Source: Candidatus Viadribacter manganicus (GTDB lineage Bacteria; Pseudomonadota; Alphaproteobacteria; Caulobacterales; Aquidulcibacteraceae). Taken from it: a stretch of 64,000 nucleotides of DNA. A program made the translations under genes and the position numbers. Below are positions 42,982-52,385 of the stretch, in pieces (the stretch's first letter is position 1; each line of letters opens with the position of its first letter). The stretch lies in NCBI RefSeq assembly GCF_001679665.1, contig NZ_CP013244.1, forward strand, positions 1,054,001-1,118,000. Direction: 5' to 3'. The notes beneath the pieces are model-generated. The model was not told the DNA's origin. It worked only from the letters and a program-made list of their open reading frames with translations, and ran no database searches.

Positions 42982-44229
42982 CTAGGGTGTCTCGTTAGCT
43001 ATATTCTGGTGAAAGCGCGGCTCACCGATTAGCATGTTCGCGCGAATGCGGTTCTCGTCATTGCCCCAATTCACGCGCGGGCTACTTATGGTTACGCCGC
43101 GAATTTTTACGCGCCCCACATCGTGATTAAATTCGATGATCGGTGTCGCGTCACCATCTTCAATCGTCAGGTTTGCGATATCGATCTCGATGTTCTCTTC
43201 GCCACCTATCCAGAGGTGGGACGAACTCGCGTTTTCATTGAAGCCTTCACCGCGAAAGTTCGGCGCGCGGCTGATGCAGTTCGTGAGGGTCGCGCGATCG
43301 CTCCATATGCGAAAGTTGCGCTTGTTGTCCTCGGCAACGCAATCAATGAGAACAACATCACGGCTTTTGCAGTCGAAACCGCCATCGGTTGAGCCACGCG
43401 CTTCGCAGACCTCGTAGCGAATGTTGAAATTACCGGGCTCGTCCGAAAACCCGTCGCCGTTCCAATAGTCTTCACCGTTGCGCTGTTGGAACCCCTCCAT
43501 CACGACGCGGCGGTAGGTGATGCGACCCGCGCGGTCATCGAGCGCGCAGCCAACCGGGATGCGCCCGCCATCGATCGCAAGCCCCTCAGCCGCGCAATCT
43601 TCAATCATCCCATTTCGCGAATTGTAGCGGATGCGGAGAAATCCACGCTCAACGCGCGCTCCACGACAACGACGCAGCACAAAGCCATCGATGCTCGCGT
43701 GGCCTTCGTCATTGCCGGCGGTGTTTTCGAAAAAGCGATAAATGTTCTCGAAGCCACAATCCTCGATGGTCAGGTTCGAAATCGCGCCGGCGGCGCGAAA
43801 GGCGCCATTGCCAATGTCACGAAAATCGAAGTGCGAGAACTTCAAATGGCTCGCGCCGCGCATGAGCTTGAAGCCTTCCGGCCCCTCTTCGCCAGCGCGA
43901 TCACCGCGAATAATCGCCATCATCGGCTCGCCGGTGCTGCTGCGAACGCCGCGGATATGGATCTCTCGGCTCTCGCGGCCACCGCGCGCAATCTCGACGG
44001 GTTCGCCAATCTCATAAACGCCACGATCCGCGGCGAGCAGAACTTGGCCGCCGGGTTCGAGTTGCTCAAGCAAATCGCCGATTGCGGCAAAGCTCGCAGC
44101 GTTTGCCCAAGAGGATCCATCGCCCTCACCGTCAGGCGTCACGTGCACAATGTTAACAAGCGCGCGAGCCTCACCAGCGCACCCCATCAATGGAATGGCG
44201 GCTAGAACAGATCGACGGGAAACACGCAT
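42982..44229 (-). CDS. Secreted right-handed beta-helix protein
   Basis: 415-aa exported protein. MRVSRRSVLAAIPLMGCAGE has a twin-arginine-like start, so Tat export, possibly as a lipoprotein (Cys17). The opening VHVTPDGEGDGSSWANAASFAAI is the usual entry to pectin-lyase-like beta helices, followed by regular coils (LTIEDCGFENI, FVLRRCRGARV, LIDCVAEDNKRN, LTNCISRAP) with stacked Asn/Cys/Asp. It may be a polysaccharide lyase, hydrolase or epimerase acting on the locus product; the catalytic residues cannot be named from sequence alone. Confidence 0.85.
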   Translation of the reverse strand: MRVSRRSVLAAIPLMGCAGEARALVNIVHVTPDGEGDGSSWANAASFAAIGDLLEQLEPGGQVLLAADRGVYEIGEPVEIARGGRESREIHIRGVRSSTGEPMMAIIRGDRAGEEGPEGFKLMRGASHLKFSHFDFRDIGNGAFRAAGAISNLTIEDCGFENIYRFFENTAGNDEGHASIDGFVLRRCRGARVERGFLRIRYNSRNGMIEDCAAEGLAIDGGRIPVGCALDDRAGRITYRRVVMEGFQQRNGEDYWNGDGFSDEPGNFNIRYEVCEARGSTDGGFDCKSRDVVLIDCVAEDNKRNFRIWSDRATLTNCISRAPNFRGEGFNENASSSHLWIGGEENIEIDIANLTIEDGDATPIIEFNHDVGRVKIRGVTISSPRVNWGNDENRIRANMLIGEPRFHQNIANETP

Positions 44230-44282
44230 GTCGTCATTCTGCTGCCGGGACGTCGCGCCGTCTACTAAGCGCGCGTCGCGGG

Positions 44283-44768
44283 CTAACCACTCGCTGCTTG
44301 GAAGGCTTTTTCCCCAGGACGCGGGTCACGTCGCTGGATTGGCTTGAACACGCCTGTTCCCGTGATCAGCGTTCGCTCGCCCGTCCAGATCCGTCCCCGC
44401 ACCACATAAAGCCCCTCCTCAGATGAGAGAACCTCGCTCTCGCCCTCGACCCAATCGCCCAAATGCGCGCTCGACAGAAAGTCCAAAGTCAGGCGCACGG
44501 TGACCCAATAGGATGATGTCTCAACAGAGACGACGTGACCCCACGCCATGTCCGCAAAGCTCATCAGCATGCCGCCGTGAGCGTTGGACATTCCATTTGT
44601 GTGGTGCGGCTCCACGAGGAATCCCATCGCGTACCCGCCGGCGCCCTGGCGCCGATACAGCGGACCGATCTGGTGCACAAAGCCACGCCGCCAATCGAGC
44701 GCGACATATCCTTCGGGAACTTCAAATTCAGCGGGCGCGGCAACATCATCAGACATAGCCGCATCCAT
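44283..44768 (-). CDS. PaaI-type hotdog thioesterase
   Basis: 161-aa hot-dog fold protein with the family signature [17 protein letters not shown] (Asn-x-His-Gly-Gly) and the second strand region [20 protein letters not shown]. It hydrolyses acyl-CoA of unknown chain. ATG 44768 is used; ATG 44756 is also possible. Its promoter would lie in 44769-44878. Confidence 0.88.
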   Translation of the reverse strand: MDAAMSDDVAAPAEFEVPEGYVALDWRRGFVHQIGPLYRRQGAGGYAMGFLVEPHHTNGMSNAHGGMLMSFADMAWGHVVSVETSSYWVTVRLTLDFLSSAHLGDWVEGESEVLSSEEGLYVVRGRIWTGERTLITGTGVFKPIQRRDPRPGEKAFQAASG

Positions 44769-44878
44769 TCCGTGCGCGCGAGACCGATGCAAGCTCCAAA
44801 TATGACGAAGGGCGCGGCCTAGGGAATGGAGACCCAACCCTTCGCTTCCAAGACCCGCCCAGGGTCAACTGAAGAAGG

Positions 44879-45226
44879 TTATTCGAAGACCAGATCGTCG
44901 TCGGCGTTGTCGAAATCTTCGACGAAAGCTTCGATCGGCCTGGACTTCTTTTGAGAAGTCTTGCGCGGCATCCCGTTGATCATGTCACTGCGCACGTCGA
45001 AGCGCGCCGCGCGAATGGCCGGATGGAAACCAACATTGTGCAACATGATCTGCACCGCTTGGCCCCGCTCGGCCCAGTAGGCCTCGATCTTGGCCTTTAG
45101 TGCATGCGCGCCGTCACGCGAGCAAAAGTCGTATTCGCCGGCGCCTCGATTTGAGCCGCCGAAATATTCGTCGTCGCCTGAACCAGTATCGTCAAAGCGT
45201 TCTGCGGAGCCGCTGCCCATGAGCAT
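44879..45226 (-). CDS. Hypothetical acidic protein
   Basis: About 115 aa, unrecognised. The N-terminal 30 residues are Gly/Ser/Asp-rich and probably disordered; a compact middle (YDFCSRDGAHALKAKIEAYW then QIMLHNVGFHPAIRAARFDV) is followed by a basic-acidic tail ending DNADDDLVFE. No signal peptide. ATG 45226 has AAGGGA upstream; ATG 45220 is an alternative. Divergent from the receiver-domain gene. Confidence 0.6.
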   Translation of the reverse strand: MLMGSGSAERFDDTGSGDDEYFGGSNRGAGEYDFCSRDGAHALKAKIEAYWAERGQAVQIMLHNVGFHPAIRAARFDVRSDMINGMPRKTSQKKSRPIEAFVEDFDNADDDLVFE

Positions 45227-45244
45227 TCTGTCAATCCCTTTGCT

Positions 45245-45260
45245 GTGCAAAAATATGCAC
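45245..45260. promoter_or_regulatory. Inverted repeat in divergent gap
   Basis: GTGCA-N6-TGCAC, perfect 5-bp arms around an AT-only spacer, about 18 bases upstream of the hypothetical gene at 45226 and about 128 bases upstream of the receiver gene. It may be an operator. Confidence 0.35.
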
Positions 45261-45387
45261 GAGCCGGGACTGCGAATAAATTCCCCAAACGGAGTGCTTG
45301 AAGCGCTAGGCGAGGGCCTAGGCCGTACGGCCTATGTCGCGCGTTGAGCTGACGCAAAGCTGTTTTGTGTGATGGACTGAACACTCC

Positions 45388-45768
45388 ATGAAGAGTTCGC
45401 GACCTCTCATTCTTCTGCTTGAAGACGACAATGCTTCAGCCGAGGCGATGCAGATAGTGCTGCGCGATTGGGGCGCGGACGTCGTTCACGGCGCCGATAT
45501 CGATGATGTTTCATCAGCGGCCGGCAATCGCGCATCGCAAGCCAACATCATCATCACGGATTTTCATCTGCCCGTCGCCGACGGCGTTTCAGCCGCAGAG
45601 CGCCTGTGCAAGGACGCCCCGAACGCACAAGTGCTGGTTCTATCTGGCTCGCTCAACAACGATGCAAAGAAAGCAGCGAAGCGTGCGGGTTATACATTCA
45701 TGTCAAAGCCCGCGCCGCCGCGCGAAATCATAGCTTGGCTCAATCAAACGTACTCGCTCGTCGATTAG
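45388..45768 (+). CDS. Single-domain response regulator (receiver only)
   Basis: 126-aa CheY-like receiver with no output domain. The acidic pair LEDDN is at about 11-14, the phosphoacceptor Asp in IIITDFHLPVADG at about 58, the Ser/Thr in LVLSGS near 87 and the conserved Lys in MSKPAPP near 107. It ends 9 bases before a soluble histidine kinase, so it is probably its partner in a phosphorelay. Confidence 0.93.
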   Translation: MKSSRPLILLLEDDNASAEAMQIVLRDWGADVVHGADIDDVSSAAGNRASQANIIITDFHLPVADGVSAAERLCKDAPNAQVLVLSGSLNNDAKKAAKRAGYTFMSKPAPPREIIAWLNQTYSLVD

Positions 45769-45777
45769 CGCCTTGCG

Positions 45778-46449
45778 ATGGCCACGCCCGCAGGCGAGAA
45801 CACGCCGATGGACAGCGACAGGTCTAAGACGCGATTTCTGACTGCGATTGGTCATGATTTGCGACAGCCGCTGCAGGCGCTGCTGCTCTATCTCGCCGCC
45901 CTCGACCGGCGCGTGAAGGACGAAGAAACCCGCACTATTCTCGGCAAAGCAGACCAAGCAGCTCAGTCGCTTGCGTGCATGATTGAAGGGTTAATCCACC
46001 TCGCGCGCATCGACGCCGGCAAAGTGGAAACGGAGTTCCATAGCGTCGACATTCAAGAGATCTTCGATGAGATGGTCGCTACTGTTCCAGGCGCCACGGC
46101 CGACGCCACCGCCCTCGCCGTTCGCTCAGATCCCGCATTGCTGCGCGCCATCATGCAACAACTCGTTTCCAACGCGGATACACACGGAGGCGGCAAACCG
46201 CATCTGAGCGCGACATCCACGGACGCAGGCGTCGAGATCCAGGTTCGCGACGACGGACCCGGCATCGAAGCAAAAGATCAGGCGCGCATCTTTGAAGAGT
46301 TCACTCGCCTTGATGGCGCGCCTTCGACAGGATTAGGCATTGGGCTTGCGATTGCCGCGAAACTCGCTGCGTTGCTGAGCCACAAAATCGAAGTACGGTC
46401 GGCTCTCGGCGAAGGCGCAACGTTCGTCGTTCACGCCGCTCCCGCCTAA
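45778..46449 (+). CDS. Soluble histidine kinase lacking a sensor domain
   Basis: 223-aa HisKA-HATPase protein. The H box is LTAIGHDLRQPLQALLLYL (His about 26); the N box LVSNADTHGGG, G1 DDGPGIE and G2 GLGIGLAIA are present. There is no sensory, transmembrane or PAS part, so the signal must come from a partner. The RQPLQ form is typical of kinases linked to NarL/LuxR-type regulators. A second ATG at 45808 could be the start. 4-base overlap with the convergent LuxR-type gene. Confidence 0.92.
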   Translation: MATPAGENTPMDSDRSKTRFLTAIGHDLRQPLQALLLYLAALDRRVKDEETRTILGKADQAAQSLACMIEGLIHLARIDAGKVETEFHSVDIQEIFDEMVATVPGATADATALAVRSDPALLRAIMQQLVSNADTHGGGKPHLSATSTDAGVEIQVRDDGPGIEAKDQARIFEEFTRLDGAPSTGLGIGLAIAAKLAALLSHKIEVRSALGEGATFVVHAAPA

Positions 46450-47078
46450 CCGGCTTTACTCATCTTCGCGATTGCTTCGGCGCGCGTGCGGACACCGAGC
46501 GCGCGATAGATCGCCGCGAGGTGGATTTTCACCGTGCCTTCCGCAATATCGAGCGTGCGGGCAATCTCCTTACTCGCCTGCCCCTTCAACAACTCGTACA
46601 ACACGTCGCGCTGACGAAGCGTGAGTTTATCGAGGTCGAGCTTGAATGGGCCGCTGCCATCGGCTGGCGCGCCCTCGCGCTTTCCCATGGCGGGTGGAAC
46701 GAAGATACGTCCATCCAAAATGCCTTGGAGCGCCGCAGCTATTTGCTGGGAGGGCAGCGACTTCGGAATATATCCGTGCACCCCGGCGCCGAGCGCCGCG
46801 AGAATGTCAGAACGATCTTCCCAGGCCGAAATCACCGCAACCTTGGCTTCTGGAAAGCCATCGCGCAGCGCAGCTAAAGATTCCGCACCCGACATGCCGG
46901 GCATGCGCCAATCGACAAGGACAAGGTCGCCCGCGCCTTCGTTGGTCAAGATTTCGAGAGCGCGATCCATGCTTTCTGCTTCGCGCACATCTACAGCGCC
47001 AAGCACATCGACCAATAATTGTTTCATACCACTGCGAAACAGCTCGTGGTCATCAGCAATCAAAGCTCGGATCGCCAT
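46446..47078 (-). CDS. NarL/LuxR-type response regulator
   Basis: 210-aa regulator. Receiver: IADDHELFRSGMKQLL at the N-terminus, phosphoacceptor Asp in VLVDWRMPGMSG (about 57), Lys in YIPKSL. Output: GerE helix-turn-helix LTLRQRDVLYELLKGQASKE followed by IARTLDIAEGTVKIHLAAIYRALG. ATG 47078 is the sensible start as the receiver begins at once. Convergent with the soluble histidine kinase, so a three-protein circuit is plausible. Confidence 0.93.
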   Translation of the reverse strand: MAIRALIADDHELFRSGMKQLLVDVLGAVDVREAESMDRALEILTNEGAGDLVLVDWRMPGMSGAESLAALRDGFPEAKVAVISAWEDRSDILAALGAGVHGYIPKSLPSQQIAAALQGILDGRIFVPPAMGKREGAPADGSGPFKLDLDKLTLRQRDVLYELLKGQASKEIARTLDIAEGTVKIHLAAIYRALGVRTRAEAIAKMSKAG

Positions 47079-47157
47079 CGTGGTGCCTATCAACGCAAAT
47101 GCTTGCGCCCTAGAACACTGCGACGAATTCCCAATCCGCTCAACCTGGAATTTGTTT

Positions 47158-48528
47158 CTAAAGCGATCCCGCGCCGCTGGCGGCAGTCGGCGTCGCCACC
47201 GCTTCCTGTGCGGGATTCTCACGCGCCCTAACTTGCCTAAGCGTATCGATACGCGCGCGTTCGATCATGAACAATTCCAGCGCACGGCCCGTGAGGTTGC
47301 GGCCGTTCGCGACGCGCAAGCTCATCGGGTTCACCTGTTGGCCCCGCCGCATGACCTCGTAATGAAGGTGCGGGCCCGTGGAACGACCCGTGGTGCCAAC
47401 ATAGCCAATCACTTGCCCCTGACGCACGCGCGCCCCAGCACGCATACCCCGCGCAAAGCGCGACATGTGCGCGTAGGCCGTCTCATAGCCATTGGCGTGA
47501 CGGATGCGAACGTAATTGCCGAACGAGCTAAACGGCCCGGCGCGTTCAACCACACCATCACCCGCCGCAAGGATCGGCGTCCCCGTCGGCGCCGCAAAAT
47601 CGGTGCCTCGGTGCATACGCGAATAACCCAAGATCGGGTGGCGGCGCATGCCAAAGCCAGAAGACAGACGCGCGCCGTTAATGGGCGTTTTCATCAAGAA
47701 ACGGCGGGCGCTCTTGCCATCGGCGTCATACCAGTCAGGGCGTGCGTCCCCGGGCGCCATAAACTGATAGAACTCGCGCGAGCCTCGGCTGGACTCGAGC
47801 GAAACGAACAGCAGGTCCCCGGTACGGACCGTGTTGCCTTCGTCGTCATAAAAGCGCTCGAACACCAACTCGAAGTCGTCCCCCGGACGGACATCGCGTT
47901 GGAAGTCGACGTCATAAGAAAACGCATCCGCCAGCGCCGCGACTTCGCGATCCGTGGCGCCGAGTTCAAGTGCGCTTGAATACAAGCTGGTCTCAACCGG
48001 CGCGGCGATGCGCGCGATCTCGAACGTCAGCGGCATTTGCACTTCGCGCGCCTCAAAGCCGCCTGAGGTGGTGCGGTTCGCGGTCACCGAAGCGCCCGGC
48101 TCAGAGCGGAACGCTACGCCGGTTAATTGCGCATCCGAACCATCACGCTGGAAATAGAGGCTGATCGCCTGTCCGGGCCGCAGGCGCCGTGGATTGTAGA
48201 CGTCCGCAATCGAGGTCAGCGCCGCGCTCGCGTCCGAAGACGATGCGCCGGCGCGCGTCAGCAACCCCACAAGCGTCTCGCCGTTGGCGACACGCATCTC
48301 CTTGGTCTCGTGACGAAGGTAAACTTCTGTAAACGCCAATTGCTCAGCCCGGCGAGCGGCCGCTTCGCGCAGGGCGGCGCTTTCAGCAGCCGCTGCATCC
48401 GCTGCGCCGCTGAACAGGCCTGCGTTCCAGGCCAGCCCCAAACCCACGATGGACGCAGCTGCCATTAACCCGGCGGCGGCCAGTCCTTTACGGGCTTTCA
48501 TGAGCCGGTGAGCGAATTCTGCTCTCAA
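47158..48528 (-). CDS. M23 family murein endopeptidase
   Basis: 456-aa envelope peptidase. One N-terminal helix (LAAAGLMAAASIVGLGLAW) anchors or exports it; a coiled region and a LysM-like/OapA-like part (ETLVGLLTRAGASSSDAS) follow; the M23 domain starts at GARLSSGFGMRRHPILGYSR, with the zinc ligands in MHRGTDFAAPTGTP (His and Asp) and GPHLHYEV (His). All ligands are present, so it should be active on cell-wall crosslinks. TTG at 48528 with GGAG seven bases upstream is preferred to the ATG at 48501. Confidence 0.92.
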   Translation of the reverse strand: MRAEFAHRLMKARKGLAAAGLMAAASIVGLGLAWNAGLFSGAADAAAAESAALREAAARRAEQLAFTEVYLRHETKEMRVANGETLVGLLTRAGASSSDASAALTSIADVYNPRRLRPGQAISLYFQRDGSDAQLTGVAFRSEPGASVTANRTTSGGFEAREVQMPLTFEIARIAAPVETSLYSSALELGATDREVAALADAFSYDVDFQRDVRPGDDFELVFERFYDDEGNTVRTGDLLFVSLESSRGSREFYQFMAPGDARPDWYDADGKSARRFLMKTPINGARLSSGFGMRRHPILGYSRMHRGTDFAAPTGTPILAAGDGVVERAGPFSSFGNYVRIRHANGYETAYAHMSRFARGMRAGARVRQGQVIGYVGTTGRSTGPHLHYEVMRRGQQVNPMSLRVANGRNLTGRALELFMIERARIDTLRQVRARENPAQEAVATPTAASGAGSL

Positions 48529-48691
48529 TCTCGTGCTCCAATAGCTGCCATTGGCAAAAAACGCACTACCAACCGGCGTTTTCGGCGTTTTGGTTATTCA
48601 GCCAGAAACCGTAATGACGTCATCTAGTTAGGTACAAAGTGGCCGGAACAGCCACCTTTAACCCCGCAAGGACCACGCCAAGCAACTGAGT

Positions 48692-51600
48692 ATGGCACAT
48701 AGGTCTAACCAGGCCGTTGCGAGTCAAGAACGAGAGCAACAAAAGCTCCCGAACGACCCGCCCCCGGCCCGCCGGCTGATAGCCGGATGGTCCATGGCGC
48801 TCGGCGCCCTGGGGATAAGCCTGATTTTGCTTGGCGGCGGGCTCTGGCTTGTCCGCTTTTCGATCGCGTCCTTCATGCTGGGCACGGCGCTCTCTGAGCG
48901 GGGCGCGGACGCAGATTTCGAGTTCATTAACCTCGATCTCAACGGCGCGGCGCTCGCAAACGTCCGGTTCGGGCCTGAGGGCGCGCCAGATGCGACCATT
49001 CCGCTGGTCGAGGCGCGCTGGCGCTGGGAAGGCCTCGCCCCTCGGCTTCACTTCCTAAGAGTGGTCCGTCCCAGGCTGCATTTGCGGATGGACGAAGGCG
49101 GCCGGGTCTCAGCGGGCTCTTTAGAGCATTTGGGCGCAGGTGCGCCCGGCCGGACACGCCCGCGCATACCTGCCATCGAGTTGGAAATTCTCGAGGGACA
49201 AGCGCTCTTCGACACCCCGGTTGGGCCACTCACGGCGACTCTACAAAGTTCGGGCACGATCGGCCGTGACTTTTCTGCATTGGGCGAAATTGCGCGCACG
49301 TCTCGCGCTGGCGAAGCCTACGCACTTGAAGCGGGCGCGGCCGAGCTCGTCATCGTCTCGCGGGACGAGAACATCGCGTTTCGCCTCAGCGCTAGCGCAA
49401 ATGCACTAACCTGGGATGGCTCGCGTGTTGCAGCGCCGGCATTGCGCATCCTCGGACGCGCTCCACTTGATCTTGCGCGCTATGATGTCGAACTCACATC
49501 ACGCGCGGCATCATTCCGAGGCGAAGGCATCGCCGCGGAAGCCATCACTGCGGCGGTTGGCTTCGAGGGCATCGCACGCGACACGCAACTTTCGCCTGAG
49601 ACTTGGGCCGGCCAAGCGCGGGGTTCTGCTGGCAATTTTAGCTATGCCGGCAGCACAATTCAGCGCGGGCGCTTTGAAGGGCGCGTTGATGGCGCAGAGG
49701 CGCGCGGACAAGGTCGCTGGAGTTTGTCCGGAGCGCGCTTTGACGGCGTTTCGCTGATTTCCGAGCAACCAAGCGCCAACGGCGTCTTCCGTTTTGAACT
49801 TCAAGGCGACGAAACACTGAGCGGCGATGCGCGCATCGTCCTAGCGCAATCGCACTTGAACGAGGCCGCACAGTCGGACCTGCGGGCCGCCTTCCCGAAT
49901 ATCCCAGACGCACCCGTCGGGCCAACCTTCGCCGAAGCCGAGCGGGCGCTCGACGCTGCCGCAGATCGCTTCGATCTGTCTATTCCAGTCGCGATGTCGG
50001 CGACGGAAGACGGCGTTCGCTTACGCATCGCAGCGCCAGCTGAAGCTCAGTCAACGAGCGGCGCGCGCGTCACTCTCTCGCCTCTGCGCCAAGATGGTCC
50101 AGCGCTTGTGCTGCAATGGCCAGGTCCCGCACTCTCCGGCGCCGTTGCACTTGAAATCTCGGGCGGCGGCGCGCCCAACGCATCGCTTCTGCTGGACACG
50201 GTGGACTGGACCCCGGGCGCGCCGTTCGAAGCGGACGGCACGCTGACGCTGACAAACTGGCGCGCCGAAAACGCAAGCATCGCGACGAATGAGCTTGGCA
50301 TAGGCATCGCGGTTCAGCCGCAAGGTGGCGGACGCATTGATTTGCGGGGGCCTGCACACATCACTGGCCCCCTCGGTGACGGCGAAGTGCGCGATCTCGT
50401 CGCGACGTTGGATCTCGGCGTCCAATGGGGCAACGGCTGGCGCGTCACACCAAACAGCGGCTGCCTCCCCATTCGTCTTGGCGGCATCGATGCAGCCGGC
50501 CTTTCCTTTGCTAACGGCGATTTCTCATTGTGCCCGCTGAATGGCGCTCTCATCGCAGCAGACGCCAATGATAGTCTCTCAGGCGGCTTTTCAATCCGAA
50601 GCCTAGGCCTAAATGGCCGCATGTCCGGTCCTAAAGCCCAGCCCGCGCATCTCAGCGCAAGCAACATTATCGGACGTTTCCGAGGTCGCAGCGGCGATTT
50701 CACGCTCGCTCTTGAGGCCGGCGCGCCACGGCTTGCTATTCAGATGAGCGAGGATCGCACCCTCGCCATCAACCTCGAACGCATCACAGCCGACGCACAT
50801 ATCGCGGACAGCTGGAGCGTCACCGGCTCGTTCAACGCCGGAACCCTTACAGATCCCACGCTGCCGGGTTCTGTTTCCGCAATCGAAGGCGCTTGGACAG
50901 CGGCGCCAGTGGACAACAAGCCCGTCATCCGCGTCAGCGCGGGTGAGGCGCTCTTGACTGCCAACCGCCCCGCCAGCGATGAAGATCGCCCGCTCTTCAA
51001 CCCACTGCGCTTCGTCGACGCCAACGCAGTCATGAGCGAAGGTCAGATCAATGCGTCCGGCGCCATCGTGCTTGAAGCGCGTGCGCGGCAACTGGCCAAT
51101 TTCACCGCCCATCATGACGTGAGCGCTGGCGCGGGCGCAGCGAACGTCAGCGCCAATCAAATCGTCTTCGGCCCGCAGCTGCAGCCCTTCGAGATTACAG
51201 AACAGGCGCGTGGCATGGTTGAAGGCGTCACCGGCCCCATTGCAGTCGATGCCGAAATCACTTGGACACGCGACACGTTATTGGGCGGCGCCCGCGTCGA
51301 TCTACAGGGCGTTTCGCTTGCAACGGCCACTATCCCGATCGTCAACGACGTGCGCGGCTCGATCTACTTCGATGATCTGTGGCAGCTGACCACACCGCCA
51401 GGACAAGAAATTACCGTAGGCGAACTCAATCCCGGCATCACCGTCACCAACGGCCGCGTGCGCTTTCAGTTGTTGACCGAGGAGCGTGTTTCAATTGAAC
51501 GCGCCGAGTTCGACTTCGCCTCGGGCGCGCTTGCCATGGCGCCAACGACGATCAGGCTCGGCGCCGACGAGACGCGCTTTGAACTAACTCTGCGCGATGT

Positions 51601-52123
51601 CGATGCGGCCGATCTCCTGCGCACGCTGAACGTTCCAGATCTGAACGCGACGGGCCAGATCGAGGGCAACTTCCCGCTCCTGCTCACACGCCAGAGCGCC
51701 TTCGTTCAAAACGGCGTCCTGCGAGCCTCCGGGGAAGGCGGCGTGATTTCCTACACCGGCCAAGCCGGCGAGACCGCAACCGGCATTTCGCGCATCGCCT
51801 TCGACGCGCTGCGCAGCTTCCGCTATGACGCACTCTCGCTCACGATTGACGGCGACCTGAATGGCGACGTCATTTCCTCTATCGATTTCAGCGGCCAGAA
51901 CTCCGGTCAGCCAATCGATCTGACGCCGATTGCTCAAATGCCAGGTGTGGGCCGCGTCACGGTCAGTGGCGTGCCCTTCCAATTCAACGTTCGCGTGACG
52001 GCGCCTTTCCGTAGGCTCGCCCAAACCGCCGCGACGATCACGGACCCCGGCTCCCTGATCAACCAGGGCCGCCAGGAAGACGCGCAAGAACCGGTTGACC
52101 CGGACGCCCCACCGCCAAGATAA
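48692..52123 (+). CDS. ydbH: YdbH-like intermembrane lipid transport protein (AsmA-like superfamily)
   Basis: 1143-aa periplasm-spanning protein. A cytoplasmic N-terminus is followed by one helix (ALGALGISLILLGGGLWLVR, about 37-56), then ~1000 residues of repeating beta strands of the AsmA/TamB/YdbH type, and the C-terminal block GGVISYTGQAGETATGISRI... with IPIVNDVRGSIYFDDLWQL and VSGVPFQFNVRVTAPF, which matches YdbH. Such proteins bridge inner and outer membrane for phospholipid transfer, in E. coli together with the lipoprotein YnbE. Both partner genes follow here, which strongly supports the assignment. Average Shine-Dalgarno; start ATG 48692. Confidence 0.88.
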   Translation: MAHRSNQAVASQEREQQKLPNDPPPARRLIAGWSMALGALGISLILLGGGLWLVRFSIASFMLGTALSERGADADFEFINLDLNGAALANVRFGPEGAPDATIPLVEARWRWEGLAPRLHFLRVVRPRLHLRMDEGGRVSAGSLEHLGAGAPGRTRPRIPAIELEILEGQALFDTPVGPLTATLQSSGTIGRDFSALGEIARTSRAGEAYALEAGAAELVIVSRDENIAFRLSASANALTWDGSRVAAPALRILGRAPLDLARYDVELTSRAASFRGEGIAAEAITAAVGFEGIARDTQLSPETWAGQARGSAGNFSYAGSTIQRGRFEGRVDGAEARGQGRWSLSGARFDGVSLISEQPSANGVFRFELQGDETLSGDARIVLAQSHLNEAAQSDLRAAFPNIPDAPVGPTFAEAERALDAAADRFDLSIPVAMSATEDGVRLRIAAPAEAQSTSGARVTLSPLRQDGPALVLQWPGPALSGAVALEISGGGAPNASLLLDTVDWTPGAPFEADGTLTLTNWRAENASIATNELGIGIAVQPQGGGRIDLRGPAHITGPLGDGEVRDLVATLDLGVQWGNGWRVTPNSGCLPIRLGGIDAAGLSFANGDFSLCPLNGALIAADANDSLSGGFSIRSLGLNGRMSGPKAQPAHLSASNIIGRFRGRSGDFTLALEAGAPRLAIQMSEDRTLAINLERITADAHIADSWSVTGSFNAGTLTDPTLPGSVSAIEGAWTAAPVDNKPVIRVSAGEALLTANRPASDEDRPLFNPLRFVDANAVMSEGQINASGAIVLEARARQLANFTAHHDVSAGAGAANVSANQIVFGPQLQPFEITEQARGMVEGVTGPIAVDAEITWTRDTLLGGARVDLQGVSLATATIPIVNDVRGSIYFDDLWQLTTPPGQEITVGELNPGITVTNGRVRFQLLTEERVSIERAEFDFASGALAMAPTTIRLGADETRFELTLRDVDAADLLRTLNVPDLNATGQIEGNFPLLLTRQSAFVQNGVLRASGEGGVISYTGQAGETATGISRIAFDALRSFRYDALSLTIDGDLNGDVISSIDFSGQNSGQPIDLTPIAQMPGVGRVTVSGVPFQFNVRVTAPFRRLAQTAATITDPGSLINQGRQEDAQEPVDPDAPPPR

Positions 52124-52184
52124 AGTCCAGCTTCAGAGCGTATTCAGCTTGAGGCGGCTACGAGAGTGGCCTGGAGTTTCGCGT

Positions 52185-52385
52185 ATGCGGGCACACCTTT
52201 TGACGAGCTTGGGCGCGGCGATCCTAGCCGCAGGCTGCATCCCAGTGCAGATTCAAGCTCCGGACGATCCCATTGAGATCAATCTCAATGTGAACATCCG
52301 CCAGGAAGTCATTGTGCGGCTCGAACGCGATGCTGCTGAACTACTTGATCAGAATGCTGATCTCTTCGGAGGCACCTCGCCATGA
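52185..52385 (+). CDS. ynbE: YnbE-like lipoprotein
   Basis: 66-aa lipoprotein. MRAHLLTSLGAAILAAGC is a short signal with lipobox Cys18. The mature part DDPIEINLNVNIRQEVIVRL and the acidic DQNADLFG end match YnbE, which binds the C-terminus of YdbH to extend the lipid bridge to the outer membrane. ATG 52185 has GGAG at the right distance. It overlaps ydbL by ATGA. Confidence 0.88.
   Translation: MRAHLLTSLGAAILAAGCIPVQIQAPDDPIEINLNVNIRQEVIVRLERDAAELLDQNADLFGGTSP

Noticed and set aside
46621..47979. 452-codon plus-strand frame across the LuxR-type regulator and M23 genes
   Set aside because: Antisense to two clear genes; no motifs and no ribosome-binding site.
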